From Erythrobacter sp. UBA1916 (GTDB lineage: Bacteria > Pseudomonadota > Alphaproteobacteria > Sphingomonadales > Sphingomonadaceae), in the NCBI GenBank assembly GCA_002337385.1, contig DDFY01000011.1, positions 62,001 through 126,000 on the forward strand: a stretch of DNA of 64,000 bases, in the 5' to 3' direction. The position numbers and the translations under genes are program-made. A model generated the notes under the pieces. It did no database searches. It was not told the origin of the DNA and saw only the letters and a list, made by a program, of their open reading frames with translations. Shown piece after piece: positions 1 through 8,609 of the stretch. The stretch's first letter is position 1. Every line of letters begins with the position of its first letter.

Positions 1-377
1 GTCGCCTCGACCACCTTGGTCAGCTCTTCGAGCGTATCGAGCGAGAAGGTGCGCACGCCGTGGGTGAAGTAGGCTTCGCGCACGGCACGCGCGGTCTTCA
101 CCGGGTGCATAAAGCACAGCTCAGCCTCGGGGAGCACGGCACGCACCATGCGTACCTCGCCAATCGAGGCAACGTCATAATGCGTTACGCCGTTATCCCA
201 CAGGATGCGGACAAGGTCCGGCGACGGATTCGCCTTCACCGCATACATTGCGGTGCCAGGAAAATGCTCAACGAAGAAACGCGCCGCTCGCGCAGCCGCC
301 TGCGGCCGCGTCAGAATGACGGGTTCGTCCGGCGAAAGGGCGCGGACTACAGCTCGTGCGTCAGGAAAATGGTGCAA
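1..377 (-). CDS. Ornithine decarboxylase-type PLP enzyme, 5' part only
   Basis: This is the N-terminal 125 or so residues of a fold-type III (alanine-racemase-like) PLP decarboxylase; the gene runs off the left edge. The PLP lysine lies in the motif YAVKANPSP (Lys at about residue 48), followed by the barrel motif DVASIGEV and then FMHPVK. These are typical of the ornithine/lysine decarboxylase branch, which makes putrescine or cadaverine. No ATG fits. An in-frame TAG lies just upstream, and AGGGGG sits 9 nt before a TTG at 377, so TTG is taken as the start. A deoxyhypusine-synthase-like gene 1.8 kb away fits a polyamine role. The exact substrate (ornithine, lysine or diaminopimelate) cannot be settled from this fragment. 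Confidence 0.8.
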   Translation of the reverse strand, partial: MHHFPDARAVVRALSPDEPVILTRPQAAARAARFFVEHFPGTAMYAVKANPSPDLVRILWDNGVTHYDVASIGEVRMVRAVLPEAELCFMHPVKTARAVREAYFTHGVRTFSLDTLEELTKVVEA

Positions 378-496
378 TTCAAGGGACCCCCTAAGGCTCT
401 AAACCGACAAGTAGCTGCCTTGCGGTGGGAATCCCTTGGGGCAGCGGAAGCGCGCATATAGGCTGTCAGTAATGAACTGCAAGTGAAAATGGACGG

Positions 497-1048
497 TTAG
501 AACTGCACGTTCGGCACAGCGTCCACTGAGCCCTTCTCGCTATCGTCGAGGCGATGGAAATCTGCCTCCGAAAACCCAAACATTCCAGCGAACAAAACCG
601 CCGGAAATGTCTCTCGCCCGGTGTTGTACCGGGCAACCGCGGCATTAAGCGCTCTACGCGCGGCAGCCAGCTTGTCCTCGATAACGGAAAGCTCGCGCTG
701 GAGTTCCTGAAAGTTCGTATTGGCCTTGAGATCGGGGTAAGCTTCGCCCAGCGCCAGCAGCCGATCGAGCGCCATACGCAGCTGTTGCTCGTCACCCGAA
801 GCAAGCGAGCCCTGCGCGGCGCTGTTGCGTGCCGCAATCACCTGCTCCAGCGTGTCCTGCTCGTGCGCGGCATAGCCCTTCACGATGTTGACGAGATTGG
901 GAATGACATCGTGCCGCTGGCGCAGCTGCGCGTCGATATCGGCGACACCCTGGCGAACATGCTGCCGCAGCGAGACCAACCGGTTGTAGATGCCGATGAC
1001 CAGCACCACCAGCACGCCAATCACGGCCAATCCGACGATCCATTCCAT
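497..1048 (-). CDS. LemA family protein
   Basis: A 183-residue protein with one N-terminal membrane helix (about residues 4-21) followed by a long helical domain with the LemA signature LVSLRQHVRQGVADIDAQL and HDVIPNLVNIVKGYA. LemA proteins are membrane-anchored helical proteins of unclear function that are widespread in bacteria. Length is normal for the family (about 185). AGGAG lies 10 nt before the ATG. The gene is divergent from the DUF3137 gene at 1231; LemA and DUF3137 genes are frequent neighbours, which supports both calls. Confidence 0.92.
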   Translation of the reverse strand: MEWIVGLAVIGVLVVLVIGIYNRLVSLRQHVRQGVADIDAQLRQRHDVIPNLVNIVKGYAAHEQDTLEQVIAARNSAAQGSLASGDEQQLRMALDRLLALGEAYPDLKANTNFQELQRELSVIEDKLAAARRALNAAVARYNTGRETFPAVLFAGMFGFSEADFHRLDDSEKGSVDAVPNVQF

Positions 1049-1084
1049 CAGCGTGTTTCTCCTCTAACGTGGTCGGCGCGACTT

Positions 1085-1248
1085 GTGCCAGTGAACCTTG
1101 CGAACGAGAAGGAGTTTGCGGGATCAATGATCGAAAGGCCAGCCCGACAGATAACTTCATAAATCCCCACTATCGCTGCCGCCGCGTGTTGTGCCAGTGA
1201 TCGTCACGCACGGAAAGAGGTTTGGGAGCGATGATCGAGAAGCCCGAC
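1085..1248 (+). repeat. Imperfect tandem duplication of a gene start region
   Basis: Two related segments of about 60 nt, 1085-1148 and 1191-1248. Both begin gtgccagtga, carry a purine-rich ribosome-binding stretch, then ATGATCGA and end agcccgac. The second copy is the real 5' end of the DUF3137 gene. The first copy would encode an 11-residue peptide (ATG at 1127, stop at 1160-1162). Seen directly; the cause is inferred to be a decayed tandem duplication. Confidence 0.6.
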
Positions 1249-2172
1249 GTGGACGCGCTGATGGCTGGCGAGCTTGGCCAATGGCTCGAAACGCAGGTCA
1301 GTGTGCGCGAGGAAGCGCGCCTGAAGACCAAGCGGCGGTTTATCTGGCTGGCGGTGGGCGTTGCTGGGCTATTCGCCGTGCTGACCATCGCCCCGGTATC
1401 GGATCAACTGCGCCTGTTCCTTACTTTCGCGCCCGCGATGTTCGGGGCGGTATGGGCCTGGCACCCACGCGGCGAGGCAATCAAGGCGACCAAGACCGGC
1501 ATCAATGAGGCCATCGCTCGCGCGCTTGGCATCGAATACGCTCACGATTGCGACCCGAGCGTCAGCTTCGTGCGAGCGCGCGACCACAAGATGTTTGGTT
1601 CCTACTCGCGCTCGTCATTCGAGGATCTGTGGCACGGCGATCTCGGCGGCCTCCCCTTCTCGCTGCACGAGGCGCATCTCCAACGAAAGGAGGGGAGCGG
1701 CAAGAACTCGCGCTGGGTCACGGTCTTCCGCGGGCCTATTATCACTATTGCCGGAGCCAGGCCGTTCCATGGCGTGACGCTGCTCGATCGCTCAGGCAGG
1801 CACCGGAAGATGCTGTGGTTCGGCGAAAAGGAAACGCTCGAGCTTGACGGTGTCGAACTCGCCCGCGCCGACATGGTGCATCCCGACTTCGAGGACGCCT
1901 TCACTGTCTACACCAACGACCAGGTCGAGGCGCGCTGGCTGGTGCACCCGACCTATATCGAAAAGCTGATCGCGCTTGAGGATGCCTTTAACGGCCGGGA
2001 CGTGCGCGCGCTGTTCAAGGACGGGGAACTGACGATCGTGCTCTCGTCCGGCAACATGTTCGAAAGCGGCTCGATCGACGCCACGCGGGATCGCGCCAAC
2101 GTCGAACGATGCATCGATCAGTTCATGGCTATGGCCGAACTGGCAGCGAGCCTCAACGAGGCACCGCGCTAG
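1231..2172 (+). CDS. DUF3137 domain membrane protein
   Basis: A 313-residue protein with two adjacent membrane helices near the N-terminus (about residues 32-50 and 57-75) and a large soluble C-terminal part typical of DUF3137, containing VFRGPIITI and FTVYTNDQVEARWLVHP. The function of the family is unknown. An in-frame TTG exists at 1222, but it sits only 1 nt behind the AGAGG at 1216-1220; the ATG at 1231 is correctly spaced and is preferred. It is divergent from lemA, and its stop is followed by a GC hairpin facing the convergent gene downstream. Confidence 0.85.
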   Translation: MIEKPDVDALMAGELGQWLETQVSVREEARLKTKRRFIWLAVGVAGLFAVLTIAPVSDQLRLFLTFAPAMFGAVWAWHPRGEAIKATKTGINEAIARALGIEYAHDCDPSVSFVRARDHKMFGSYSRSSFEDLWHGDLGGLPFSLHEAHLQRKEGSGKNSRWVTVFRGPIITIAGARPFHGVTLLDRSGRHRKMLWFGEKETLELDGVELARADMVHPDFEDAFTVYTNDQVEARWLVHPTYIEKLIALEDAFNGRDVRALFKDGELTIVLSSGNMFESGSIDATRDRANVERCIDQFMAMAELAASLNEAPR

Positions 2173-2175
2173 TCC

Positions 2176-2190
2176 GGCCTTATCGAGGCC
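2176..2190. terminator. Short bidirectional hairpin between convergent genes
   Basis: GGCCT and AGGCC arms around a 5-nt loop sit exactly between the stop codons of the DUF3137 gene and the convergent polyamine gene. The stem is short and the T-tract weak, so this is a plausible rather than strong terminator. Confidence 0.4.
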
Positions 2191-3243
2191 TTACTGGTCG
2201 AACAGCTTGGCCCAGCGGCGCGGCTCGCGCTTCTTCCAGTGCTCGCGGTGGTAAGCATCGGACGCCAGCAGCGGCATCACCGAACCGGCTTCGGCAAACA
2301 CCATCTGCTCGATCGCGGTGTTGACCTTGCCCCAGCTCGCAGCCTCCTGCAGCGTGGAGGACGAACAGGCACCATCACGCACGTCAGCCACAGTGACCTG
2401 CACCGCATACTTGTGCACGTCGACCTCTTCGTGGCCGAGGATTTCGGCGCAGACCACGGTGTCCTGAATGAAGTTCTTGGGGACACCGCCGCCCACCATC
2501 AGCAGACCCGAAACGCCCGCCTCGATCTTGATCTGGGTGAGTTCCCGGAAGTCGGCAATCGCATCGAGCACCATGTAGGGCTTGCCCGCCTTCATTGCGT
2601 CGACCTGATGCTTCACAAGGCCAAACCCGGCCGAGCTATCAACGAAGGCCGGGCAGAAGATCGGCACGTCATGCTCATAGGCGAGCTTGACCAGGCTGTT
2701 GTCCTTCTTGCCGTGCTTGACGAGGTACTTGCCCATCTCACGGATGAAGGCGCGGCTCGAATAGGCCTTGGGTTCGAGCGATTCGGCGATCTCGAAGATC
2801 GTGTGATCGACGTTCTGGAGGTCGTCCTCGTCGATGTAGGTGTCGTAGATGCGGTCGATGTAGAGCGAGCGCAGCGTGTCGTCGTCGGGCACTTCGAGCG
2901 CTTGATAGTGCTTGTGGCCCAGTCCCTCGAAGAAATCCATGTCGACGATGGTGGCGCCGGTGGCGACGACGGCGTCGACCATGTTGTTACGCACCAGCTC
3001 GGCATAAAGGTCCATGCAGCCGCCCGCGCTGGTGGAGCCGGCGATCACGAGGAACACGGTGCAATCCTTGTCGGACAGCATGTCATTGTAGATGCCGGTG
3101 GCACGGGCGAGATCACGGCTGGTGAAGCTCATCTTGCCCATGGCGTCGATAATCGGACGCGCATCGTAGCTGGTGATGTCGATATGCTCGACCTGAGTCG
3201 ACAGCAGTTCTGCCTTGCGGTTGCTCTTGAGAGGGTCAGTCAT
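2191..3243 (-). CDS. Deoxyhypusine synthase-like protein, probable homospermidine synthase
   Basis: A 350-residue member of the deoxyhypusine synthase family. The active-site lysine context SWGK is present near residue 306, followed by AEAGSVMPLLASDAYH, as in the eukaryotic enzyme; the NAD-binding region includes FLVIAGSTSAGG. Bacteria lack eIF5A, so such homologues do not make deoxyhypusine; the family is reported to act on free polyamines, notably making homospermidine from putrescine. Many Sphingomonas-type bacteria are known to contain homospermidine, and a decarboxylase able to supply putrescine lies at the left edge. The start is ATG at 3243 with GGAG 10 nt upstream; the frame stays open further upstream but that part looks non-coding. 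The substrate is inferred. Confidence 0.85.
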   Translation of the reverse strand: MTDPLKSNRKAELLSTQVEHIDITSYDARPIIDAMGKMSFTSRDLARATGIYNDMLSDKDCTVFLVIAGSTSAGGCMDLYAELVRNNMVDAVVATGATIVDMDFFEGLGHKHYQALEVPDDDTLRSLYIDRIYDTYIDEDDLQNVDHTIFEIAESLEPKAYSSRAFIREMGKYLVKHGKKDNSLVKLAYEHDVPIFCPAFVDSSAGFGLVKHQVDAMKAGKPYMVLDAIADFRELTQIKIEAGVSGLLMVGGGVPKNFIQDTVVCAEILGHEEVDVHKYAVQVTVADVRDGACSSSTLQEAASWGKVNTAIEQMVFAEAGSVMPLLASDAYHREHWKKREPRRWAKLFDQ

Positions 3244-3377
3244 GGGGAGAGGACTCCGGGAGGTGGTATAGGTCGGCCCGGCAGATAGCCGCGTTCGCGC
3301 ACGGGATAAAGCACTGAACGCACATGCAGCATCGTACGGGGTGGAAGGTACTGCCCGCCGCTGCCATAGGCAGGCCC

Positions 3378-4349
3378 ATGACTGACCAACAATCCCGCAC
3401 CCCCACGCGCGAAGGCGTGCTCGAAGCCGCCCAGAAGGTGGCCGCAATTCTGCCGCCCACGCCGCTCCTTCCTGTGACGATCGACGGCCATCAGGTCTGG
3501 ATCAAGGCCGAGTGCCTGCAACCGATCGGCGCGTTCAAGATTCGCGGCGCCTGGCACCGGCTCTCAGCGCTCAGCGAAGAAGAACGCGCAGCGGGCGTGG
3601 TGGCCGTATCGAGCGGCAACCATGCGCAAGGCGTCGCCTGGGCCGCGCACCGGCTTGGCATGGCGGCAACCATCGTGATGCCCGCCGATGCCCCGCCGAT
3701 CAAACTGGCGCGCACCCGCGAACTCGGCGCAGAGATCGTGACCTACGACCGGCTGAAGGAAAACCGCGAGGAAATTGCTCAGGCCATCGCCGAACAGAAA
3801 GGCGCGACCTATTGCCACGCCTTCGCCGATCCGTGGGTGATCGAAGGCCAAGGCAGCGCCGGGATCGAATTCGCCGAGCAACTGGCCGCCCGGAGCGCCC
3901 CGCCCGTTGACCGCATTGTCGCCTGTTGCGGTGGTGGCGGGCTTACGGCCGGACTGGCGCTCGCCTGCCCGGACGCAGCGGTGGTGCCCGTGGAGCCCGA
4001 GGGTTGGGACGATGTCTGCCGCTCGCTTGAGGCAGGCTCGATCTGCCGGGTGCAGGACAATCCGCCGCCCACCGCCTGCGATGCCTTGCAGACGCTTGCC
4101 ACCAGCCCGCTCAACTTCGCGGTGTTGCGCGAGCGGTGCGCTTTCGGCCTCCGCATTAGCGAAGCCGAAGTGGCCCAAGCCCAGCGCTTCGCCTTCGAAC
4201 ATCTGCGGCTGGTGCTCGAGCCGGGCGGCGCGGTGGCATTGGCCGCAGCGCTTGCAGGCAAGGTCGCGCTGGATGGCACCACCGTGATCATGGCGACGGG
4301 CGGCAATGTCGATCCGGTTCAGTTTGCCCGGGTCCTGACGGAAGGTTGA
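3378..4349 (+). CDS. Threonine/serine dehydratase-type PLP enzyme
   Basis: A 323-residue fold-type II PLP enzyme. The PLP lysine is in GAFKIRGA, the substrate loop is SSGNHAQG and the phosphate-binding loop is CCGGGGLTAG. These are hallmarks of catabolic-type threonine ammonia-lyase, serine dehydratase and some racemases. There is no C-terminal ACT regulatory domain, so it is not the long biosynthetic IlvA form; threonine to 2-oxobutyrate or serine to pyruvate are the likely reactions. ATG at 3378 follows a weak AGGCAGG; the upstream in-frame extension is not protein-like. Divergent from the polyamine gene. Confidence 0.85.
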   Translation: MTDQQSRTPTREGVLEAAQKVAAILPPTPLLPVTIDGHQVWIKAECLQPIGAFKIRGAWHRLSALSEEERAAGVVAVSSGNHAQGVAWAAHRLGMAATIVMPADAPPIKLARTRELGAEIVTYDRLKENREEIAQAIAEQKGATYCHAFADPWVIEGQGSAGIEFAEQLAARSAPPVDRIVACCGGGGLTAGLALACPDAAVVPVEPEGWDDVCRSLEAGSICRVQDNPPPTACDALQTLATSPLNFAVLRERCAFGLRISEAEVAQAQRFAFEHLRLVLEPGGAVALAAALAGKVALDGTTVIMATGGNVDPVQFARVLTEG

Positions 4350-4431
4350 ACAAACTAGGTTTTTGTTGACAACTCAGTTTCTCCGGTCAGGTTCTTCACG
4401 CCAAGACGAGAGCGGACGGGAGATCTCAACG

Positions 4432-4854
4432 ATGCACACGCAAATTCTCGCCCCGGCGGCGGTCCTCATAATCTGGTCGCTGATCATGCTGGGCTGGATG
4501 GCTGCCGTACGGATGCCTGCATTGGCCCGCGCAGGAATCCGGATCGAAGAGCGCAAGGGTGGGAGAGGCCAGGACCTTGAGGGCGTGCTCGCGCCTGAGG
4601 TCAATTGGAAAGCCCACAACTACGCGCACCTGATGGAACAACCGACGCTGTTCTACGCCTGTGTGCTGATCCTCGCCATGGTTGGCTATTCGCAAGCTGT
4701 CTTGACCGCCGCTTGGCTCTACGTTGCGCTGCGGATCGCCCACTCGCTGTGGCAGGCGCTGGTCAACACCGTGCCGGTGCGACTCACGCTGTTCATGCTT
4801 GGCACGTTCGTGCTGCTGTTCCTGGCCATCAATGCCCTGATCGCGGCGATCTGA
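4432..4854 (+). CDS. MAPEG family membrane protein
   Basis: A 140-residue protein with four predicted membrane helices and the central motif NWKAHNYAHLMEQPTLFYA followed by ALRIAHSLWQALVNTVPVR, which is the MAPEG signature (membrane-associated proteins in eicosanoid and glutathione metabolism). Bacterial members are mostly uncharacterised; some have glutathione transferase or peroxidase activity. ATG at 4432 is preceded by GGGAG at a good distance. A TTGACA at 4366-4371 could be a -35 element, but no convincing -10 follows it. Confidence 0.88.
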   Translation: MHTQILAPAAVLIIWSLIMLGWMAAVRMPALARAGIRIEERKGGRGQDLEGVLAPEVNWKAHNYAHLMEQPTLFYACVLILAMVGYSQAVLTAAWLYVALRIAHSLWQALVNTVPVRLTLFMLGTFVLLFLAINALIAAI

Positions 4855-4950
4855 GCCTCCGCATTAGTGCCTATTGCCGCGCTAACCGCAGAGCAGCGGC
4901 TGGTGGCCGACACTCCGTCTCATCCGAACTGGGGCAGTGGGACGGTGACG

Positions 4951-5373
4951 ATGGCGCGAATTCTCCTCGTGGATCCGAACGGGCTGACGGCGGAACACGC
5001 TTCGCAGGTCCTGATGGCTGCTGGCCACTCATGCGGCTGGGTGACGAGCGCGGAAGAAGCAATGCGCGTTATTGAGCACCATCGCCCAGACGTCTTGCTG
5101 CTGGAGGACATGTTGCCCGGTGAGAGCGGCACAGGCCTCCTGCGCAGTCTCAAACTGTCCCACAGATTTCATGACCTGCCGGTGATCATGCTGACCACCA
5201 CGCAAGACATCGGGGAAGAGAAGGCCGCGTTCCAGTTCGGCGCGCAGGACTACATCCGCAAGCCGTTCGATCCGTCAATGCTGCAATTCCGTGTCCGACA
5301 GGCCCTGGATGCGCGGCCCCGCGATGGGCGCGCCCGCTCGGCAGAGACAGGGCTCAACACACAGCAGGCCTAG
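4951..5373 (+). CDS. Single-domain response regulator with Glu at the phospho-site
   Basis: A 140-residue receiver domain with no output domain. The fold landmarks are present: ILLVDPNG at the N-terminus, VIMLTTT with the conserved Thr, and YIRKPFD with the conserved Lys. At the phosphoacceptor position the usual LLLDxMLPG reads LLLEDMLPG, so Glu52 replaces Asp and an Asp follows at 53. One of the two acidic-pocket residues after beta-1 is also Pro9. Glu at this site often mimics the phosphorylated state, so the protein may be constitutively active or phosphorylation-independent. No histidine kinase is next to it. Confidence 0.88.
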   Translation: MARILLVDPNGLTAEHASQVLMAAGHSCGWVTSAEEAMRVIEHHRPDVLLLEDMLPGESGTGLLRSLKLSHRFHDLPVIMLTTTQDIGEEKAAFQFGAQDYIRKPFDPSMLQFRVRQALDARPRDGRARSAETGLNTQQA

Positions 5374-5390
5374 TCACGTTCGCGCCGGAC

Positions 5391-6794
5391 CTAGTCCAGC
5401 TCGATTGCAGCCAGATCGCCAACGAAGTTTTCGGTCCACCAGTGGACATTATCGTCGCGCACGGTGACGATCATGCGTTCCCACCGCGCCTTGCGCTCCT
5501 CCAACGGCATGTCGAGAGCGAGGCGGATATTGTGCGCAATATCGTCGGCGCTGTGCGGGTTGATCATGAGCGCGCCCTCGCCGTCGCAATCGAGCTGCGG
5601 CGCAGCACCGGCGAACCGCGACAGGATCAGAACACCCGGGTCGTCCGGGTCTTGCGAAGCGACATATTCCTTTGCCACCAGATTCATCCCGTCGCGCAAG
5701 GGCGTGACCAGCCCGATCTTCGCCCCGCGATAGAACCCGAACAGCTCTTCCTGGCTGTGCCCGCGGTTCACATAGCGGATCGGCACGATATCGACCTCGG
5801 ATCGCGCGCCGTTGATCTGCCCGGTCTTCTGTTCGAGCACTCCGCGGATGTGCTGATAGCTCTCGACGTTTTCGCGGCTCGGCGGCGCGATCTGGATGAA
5901 TACGAGGTCGCGCACCCGCTCGGGATAATTGTCGAAGAAGCGGCTGATCCCGTCGAGCCGCTCGGGCAATCCCTTCGAATAGTCGAGCCGGTCGACCCCG
6001 ATCATGGCCGTGCGGTGGCGGGTGGAAGAGACCAGACGCTCCTGCGCGTGCCGGGCCTCATCCGTTTCGCCCTTGCTGAGGAAATGCTCATAGTCGATCC
6101 CGATCGGATAGGCCTTGGCAATGGTGACGCGGCCATCGAGCACGACTTCACCTGTGGCCTCATCGACCTCGGCGCCCAGTTCCTTGCGACAGTAGTGCAG
6201 GAAGCTGTCGAGCCAGGTATCGTTTTGCAACCCGATCAGATCGTATCGCAGCAGCGCGCGCACCAACCGTTCGTGGAACGGCAGCGAAACCAGCAGGTTG
6301 GTCGGCGGCCAGGGGATATGGAGGAAGAACCCAATGCGGTTTTTTATCCCTTTGGCCCGCAACCGCTCGGCCAAAGGCATCAGATGATAGTCGTGCACCC
6401 AGATGTCGTCTTCGGGCTCGATCAGCGGCACCACCGCCTCGGCAAAGCGTTCGTTCACGCGCTCATAGCCGACGCCGAATTCGTTCTCGTAGCGGGTCAG
6501 ATCGAGGCGGAAGTGGAACAGCGGCCAGAGCGTGGAATTGGCGTAGCCGTTATAATATTCGTCGACGTCCTGATGTTCGAGATCGATGGTGGCAGTGGTC
6601 ACCCCATCGCTTGAGCGCGAGTAGTTGATCGAACCGGTGAACTCGTCCACCCCTTGGCCCGACCAGCCGAACCATATGCCGCCGTTCTTGCGCAGGGCCG
6701 CATTGAGCGCGCCCGCAAGCCCGCCCTGGGCCCCGGCCGCACCGCGCGCCTTGGGCACCGCGACGCGGTTCGAAATGACTACCAGTCTGCTCAT
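5391..6794 (-). CDS. otsA: Alpha,alpha-trehalose-phosphate synthase
   Basis: A 467-residue GT20 enzyme that joins UDP-glucose (or another NDP-glucose) and glucose 6-phosphate into trehalose 6-phosphate. Landmarks: N-terminal VVISNRVAVP, GGLAGALNAAL, IWVHDYHLMPLAERLR, GVDRLDYSKGLPERL and the donor-site LVTPLRDGMNLVAKEYVA. Length is normal. It is the last gene of the flavin reductase-otsB-GH15-otsA run, 24 bp after the GH15 stop. Trehalose made this way is a cytoplasmic osmo- and desiccation protectant. Confidence 0.95.
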   Translation of the reverse strand: MSRLVVISNRVAVPKARGAAGAQGGLAGALNAALRKNGGIWFGWSGQGVDEFTGSINYSRSSDGVTTATIDLEHQDVDEYYNGYANSTLWPLFHFRLDLTRYENEFGVGYERVNERFAEAVVPLIEPEDDIWVHDYHLMPLAERLRAKGIKNRIGFFLHIPWPPTNLLVSLPFHERLVRALLRYDLIGLQNDTWLDSFLHYCRKELGAEVDEATGEVVLDGRVTIAKAYPIGIDYEHFLSKGETDEARHAQERLVSSTRHRTAMIGVDRLDYSKGLPERLDGISRFFDNYPERVRDLVFIQIAPPSRENVESYQHIRGVLEQKTGQINGARSEVDIVPIRYVNRGHSQEELFGFYRGAKIGLVTPLRDGMNLVAKEYVASQDPDDPGVLILSRFAGAAPQLDCDGEGALMINPHSADDIAHNIRLALDMPLEERKARWERMIVTVRDDNVHWWTENFVGDLAAIELD

Positions 6795-6818
6795 CTTGTC
6801 CCCCGTTCAGACCATAGA

Positions 6819-8609
6819 CTATCGCAAGCTATTCCAAGCGCGCGACAGCAGGCCTGCACAATTTATCACTCCAACCAGCGAATAGGTCTGCGGGAAGTTC
6901 CCCCACAGCTCCCCGGTCTCGAAGTCCATGTCTTCCGATAACAGGCCCGAGGCGGTGCGATGATCGAGCATGGTCGTAAACAGTTCGCGCGCCTCGTCCT
7001 TGCGGTCGGTCATTGCCAGTGCTTCGATCAGCCAGAAGGTGCAGATGTTGAAAGCCGTTTCCGGCGCTCCGAAATCATCCTCGGCGGCATAGCGGAGCAT
7101 GTGCTCGCCCCGGCGCAGCTCCTTCTCGACCTGTTCGAATGTCGCCACGAAACGCGGATCGTCAGGCGAGCAATAGCGCAGTTCGAGCAGCTGCAGCAGG
7201 CTAGCATCGAGATAGTCGCTCTCGAAGCTCGCGCCATAGTGCCCCGCCTCCTCTTTCCACGCCTTGGCTTCAATGGTGGCGCGGATGGCGTTGGCGCGGG
7301 TGCGCCAGTGCTCGGCCCGATCGGCCATGCCCAGATGCTCGGCACTGGTGGCGAGCCGGTCGCAGGCCGCCCAGCTCATCACCGCGGAGTAGGTGTGGAC
7401 CTCTTGCCGCGTGCGAAACTCCCACAGGCCCGCATCGGGCTTGTCGTGCATTTCCCAGGCCTTCTCGCCCACCTCTTCGAGCGCCTCGAAGTCGTGTTCG
7501 TCAGCAATCCTGAGGAGACGCTTGTCGATAAAGCCCTGCACCGTGGGCAAGACGATCTGACCATAGCAGTCGTATTGAACCTGTTGGTAAGCGGCATTGC
7601 CGATCCGCACCGGCCCCATCCCGCGATAACCAGCCATCCACCCGGCGGTCGTTTCATTCAACTCGCCCTCGCCCATCACCGAATAGAGCGGCTGAATATG
7701 CCCGCCCTTCGCCGAATCGACGATATTGCGCAGGTAGGCGAGATACTTCTCCAGCACGTCGAGCGCGCCGAGGCGGTTCAAGGCCTGCACGGTGTAGTAA
7801 GAATCGCGAATCCAGCAGTAGCGATAGTCCCAGTTGCGCTCCGAGCCGGGCGCTTCGGGGATCGAGGTCGTCAGCGCAGCAACGATCGCGCCGGTCTCCT
7901 CGTGCTGGCACAGCTTCAGCGTGATCGCACAGCGGATCACCTCTTCCTGCCATTCGTAAGGCGTGGCAAGCCCGCGCGCCCACAGCTGCCAGTACTTGCG
8001 CGTCTGCTGCTCCATCGAGCGGACCTGTTCGCGCAGGTTGCCGTTGAACGGCTCATCCGGCCCGAGGAAGAAGTGCGTATCTTCTTCGATCCGGAACCAG
8101 CGGTTTTCGAGCACATAGCCCACCGGCGCATCGGTCGAGAGCCGCAAGGCCTGTCCGCTGGTGAGATAGCGGATATGGTTGGTGCCGTTGGTGGTTTCGG
8201 CAAGCGCCGCGCCGTGATCCTTCATCGGCCGCAACACCACCTTCACCCGCGGCGTTCCTGCCACCGGGCGCACGATGCGGGCATAGGCCACCGGGCGATA
8301 CATCCGGCCCGAGCGTTCGAACCGGGGGCAGAAGTCGAGCACCTCGACCGCGCTGCCATCCTCCGACTCAAGCCGGGTGACGAGGATCGGGGTGTTGCGA
8401 ATGTAGCTCTGCGAGGCAGAAACCTGCCCCTCGATCTCGAAGCGCCAGACACCAACGTCCTGCGCATCGCCATTCACCAGCGCGCAAAAGGCCGGGTCGC
8501 CATCGACGCGCGGCACGCAGCCCCACACGATCGCCCCGCGCCGGTCGATAAGGCCAGAGACCTGGCAATTGCCGATCGGCCACAGTTCAAGCGAAGGTGT
8601 ATGTGTCAT
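6819..8609 (-). CDS. GH15 glycoside hydrolase (glucoamylase/trehalase-like)
   Basis: A 596-residue cytoplasmic protein without a signal peptide. It has the N-terminal beta domain (IGNCQVSGLIDRRGAIVWG) and the (alpha/alpha)6 catalytic domain of trehalase-like GH15 proteins: YCWIRDSYYTVQAL, GYRGMGPVRIGNAAYQQ and, near the C-terminus, PETAFNICTFWLIEAL with a candidate catalytic Glu. Family members hydrolyse alpha-glucans or trehalose. The ATG overlaps the otsB stop (ATGA) and otsA follows, so a role in trehalose turnover is likely. Whether it hydrolyses trehalose itself is inference from context. Confidence 0.88.
   Translation of the reverse strand: MTHTPSLELWPIGNCQVSGLIDRRGAIVWGCVPRVDGDPAFCALVNGDAQDVGVWRFEIEGQVSASQSYIRNTPILVTRLESEDGSAVEVLDFCPRFERSGRMYRPVAYARIVRPVAGTPRVKVVLRPMKDHGAALAETTNGTNHIRYLTSGQALRLSTDAPVGYVLENRWFRIEEDTHFFLGPDEPFNGNLREQVRSMEQQTRKYWQLWARGLATPYEWQEEVIRCAITLKLCQHEETGAIVAALTTSIPEAPGSERNWDYRYCWIRDSYYTVQALNRLGALDVLEKYLAYLRNIVDSAKGGHIQPLYSVMGEGELNETTAGWMAGYRGMGPVRIGNAAYQQVQYDCYGQIVLPTVQGFIDKRLLRIADEHDFEALEEVGEKAWEMHDKPDAGLWEFRTRQEVHTYSAVMSWAACDRLATSAEHLGMADRAEHWRTRANAIRATIEAKAWKEEAGHYGASFESDYLDASLLQLLELRYCSPDDPRFVATFEQVEKELRRGEHMLRYAAEDDFGAPETAFNICTFWLIEALAMTDRKDEARELFTTMLDHRTASGLLSEDMDFETGELWGNFPQTYSLVGVINCAGLLSRAWNSLR

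Noticed and set aside
2239..3288. 349-codon plus-strand frame opposite the polyamine gene
   Set aside because: The minus-strand protein has the deoxyhypusine-synthase active-site motif; the plus-strand frame has none.
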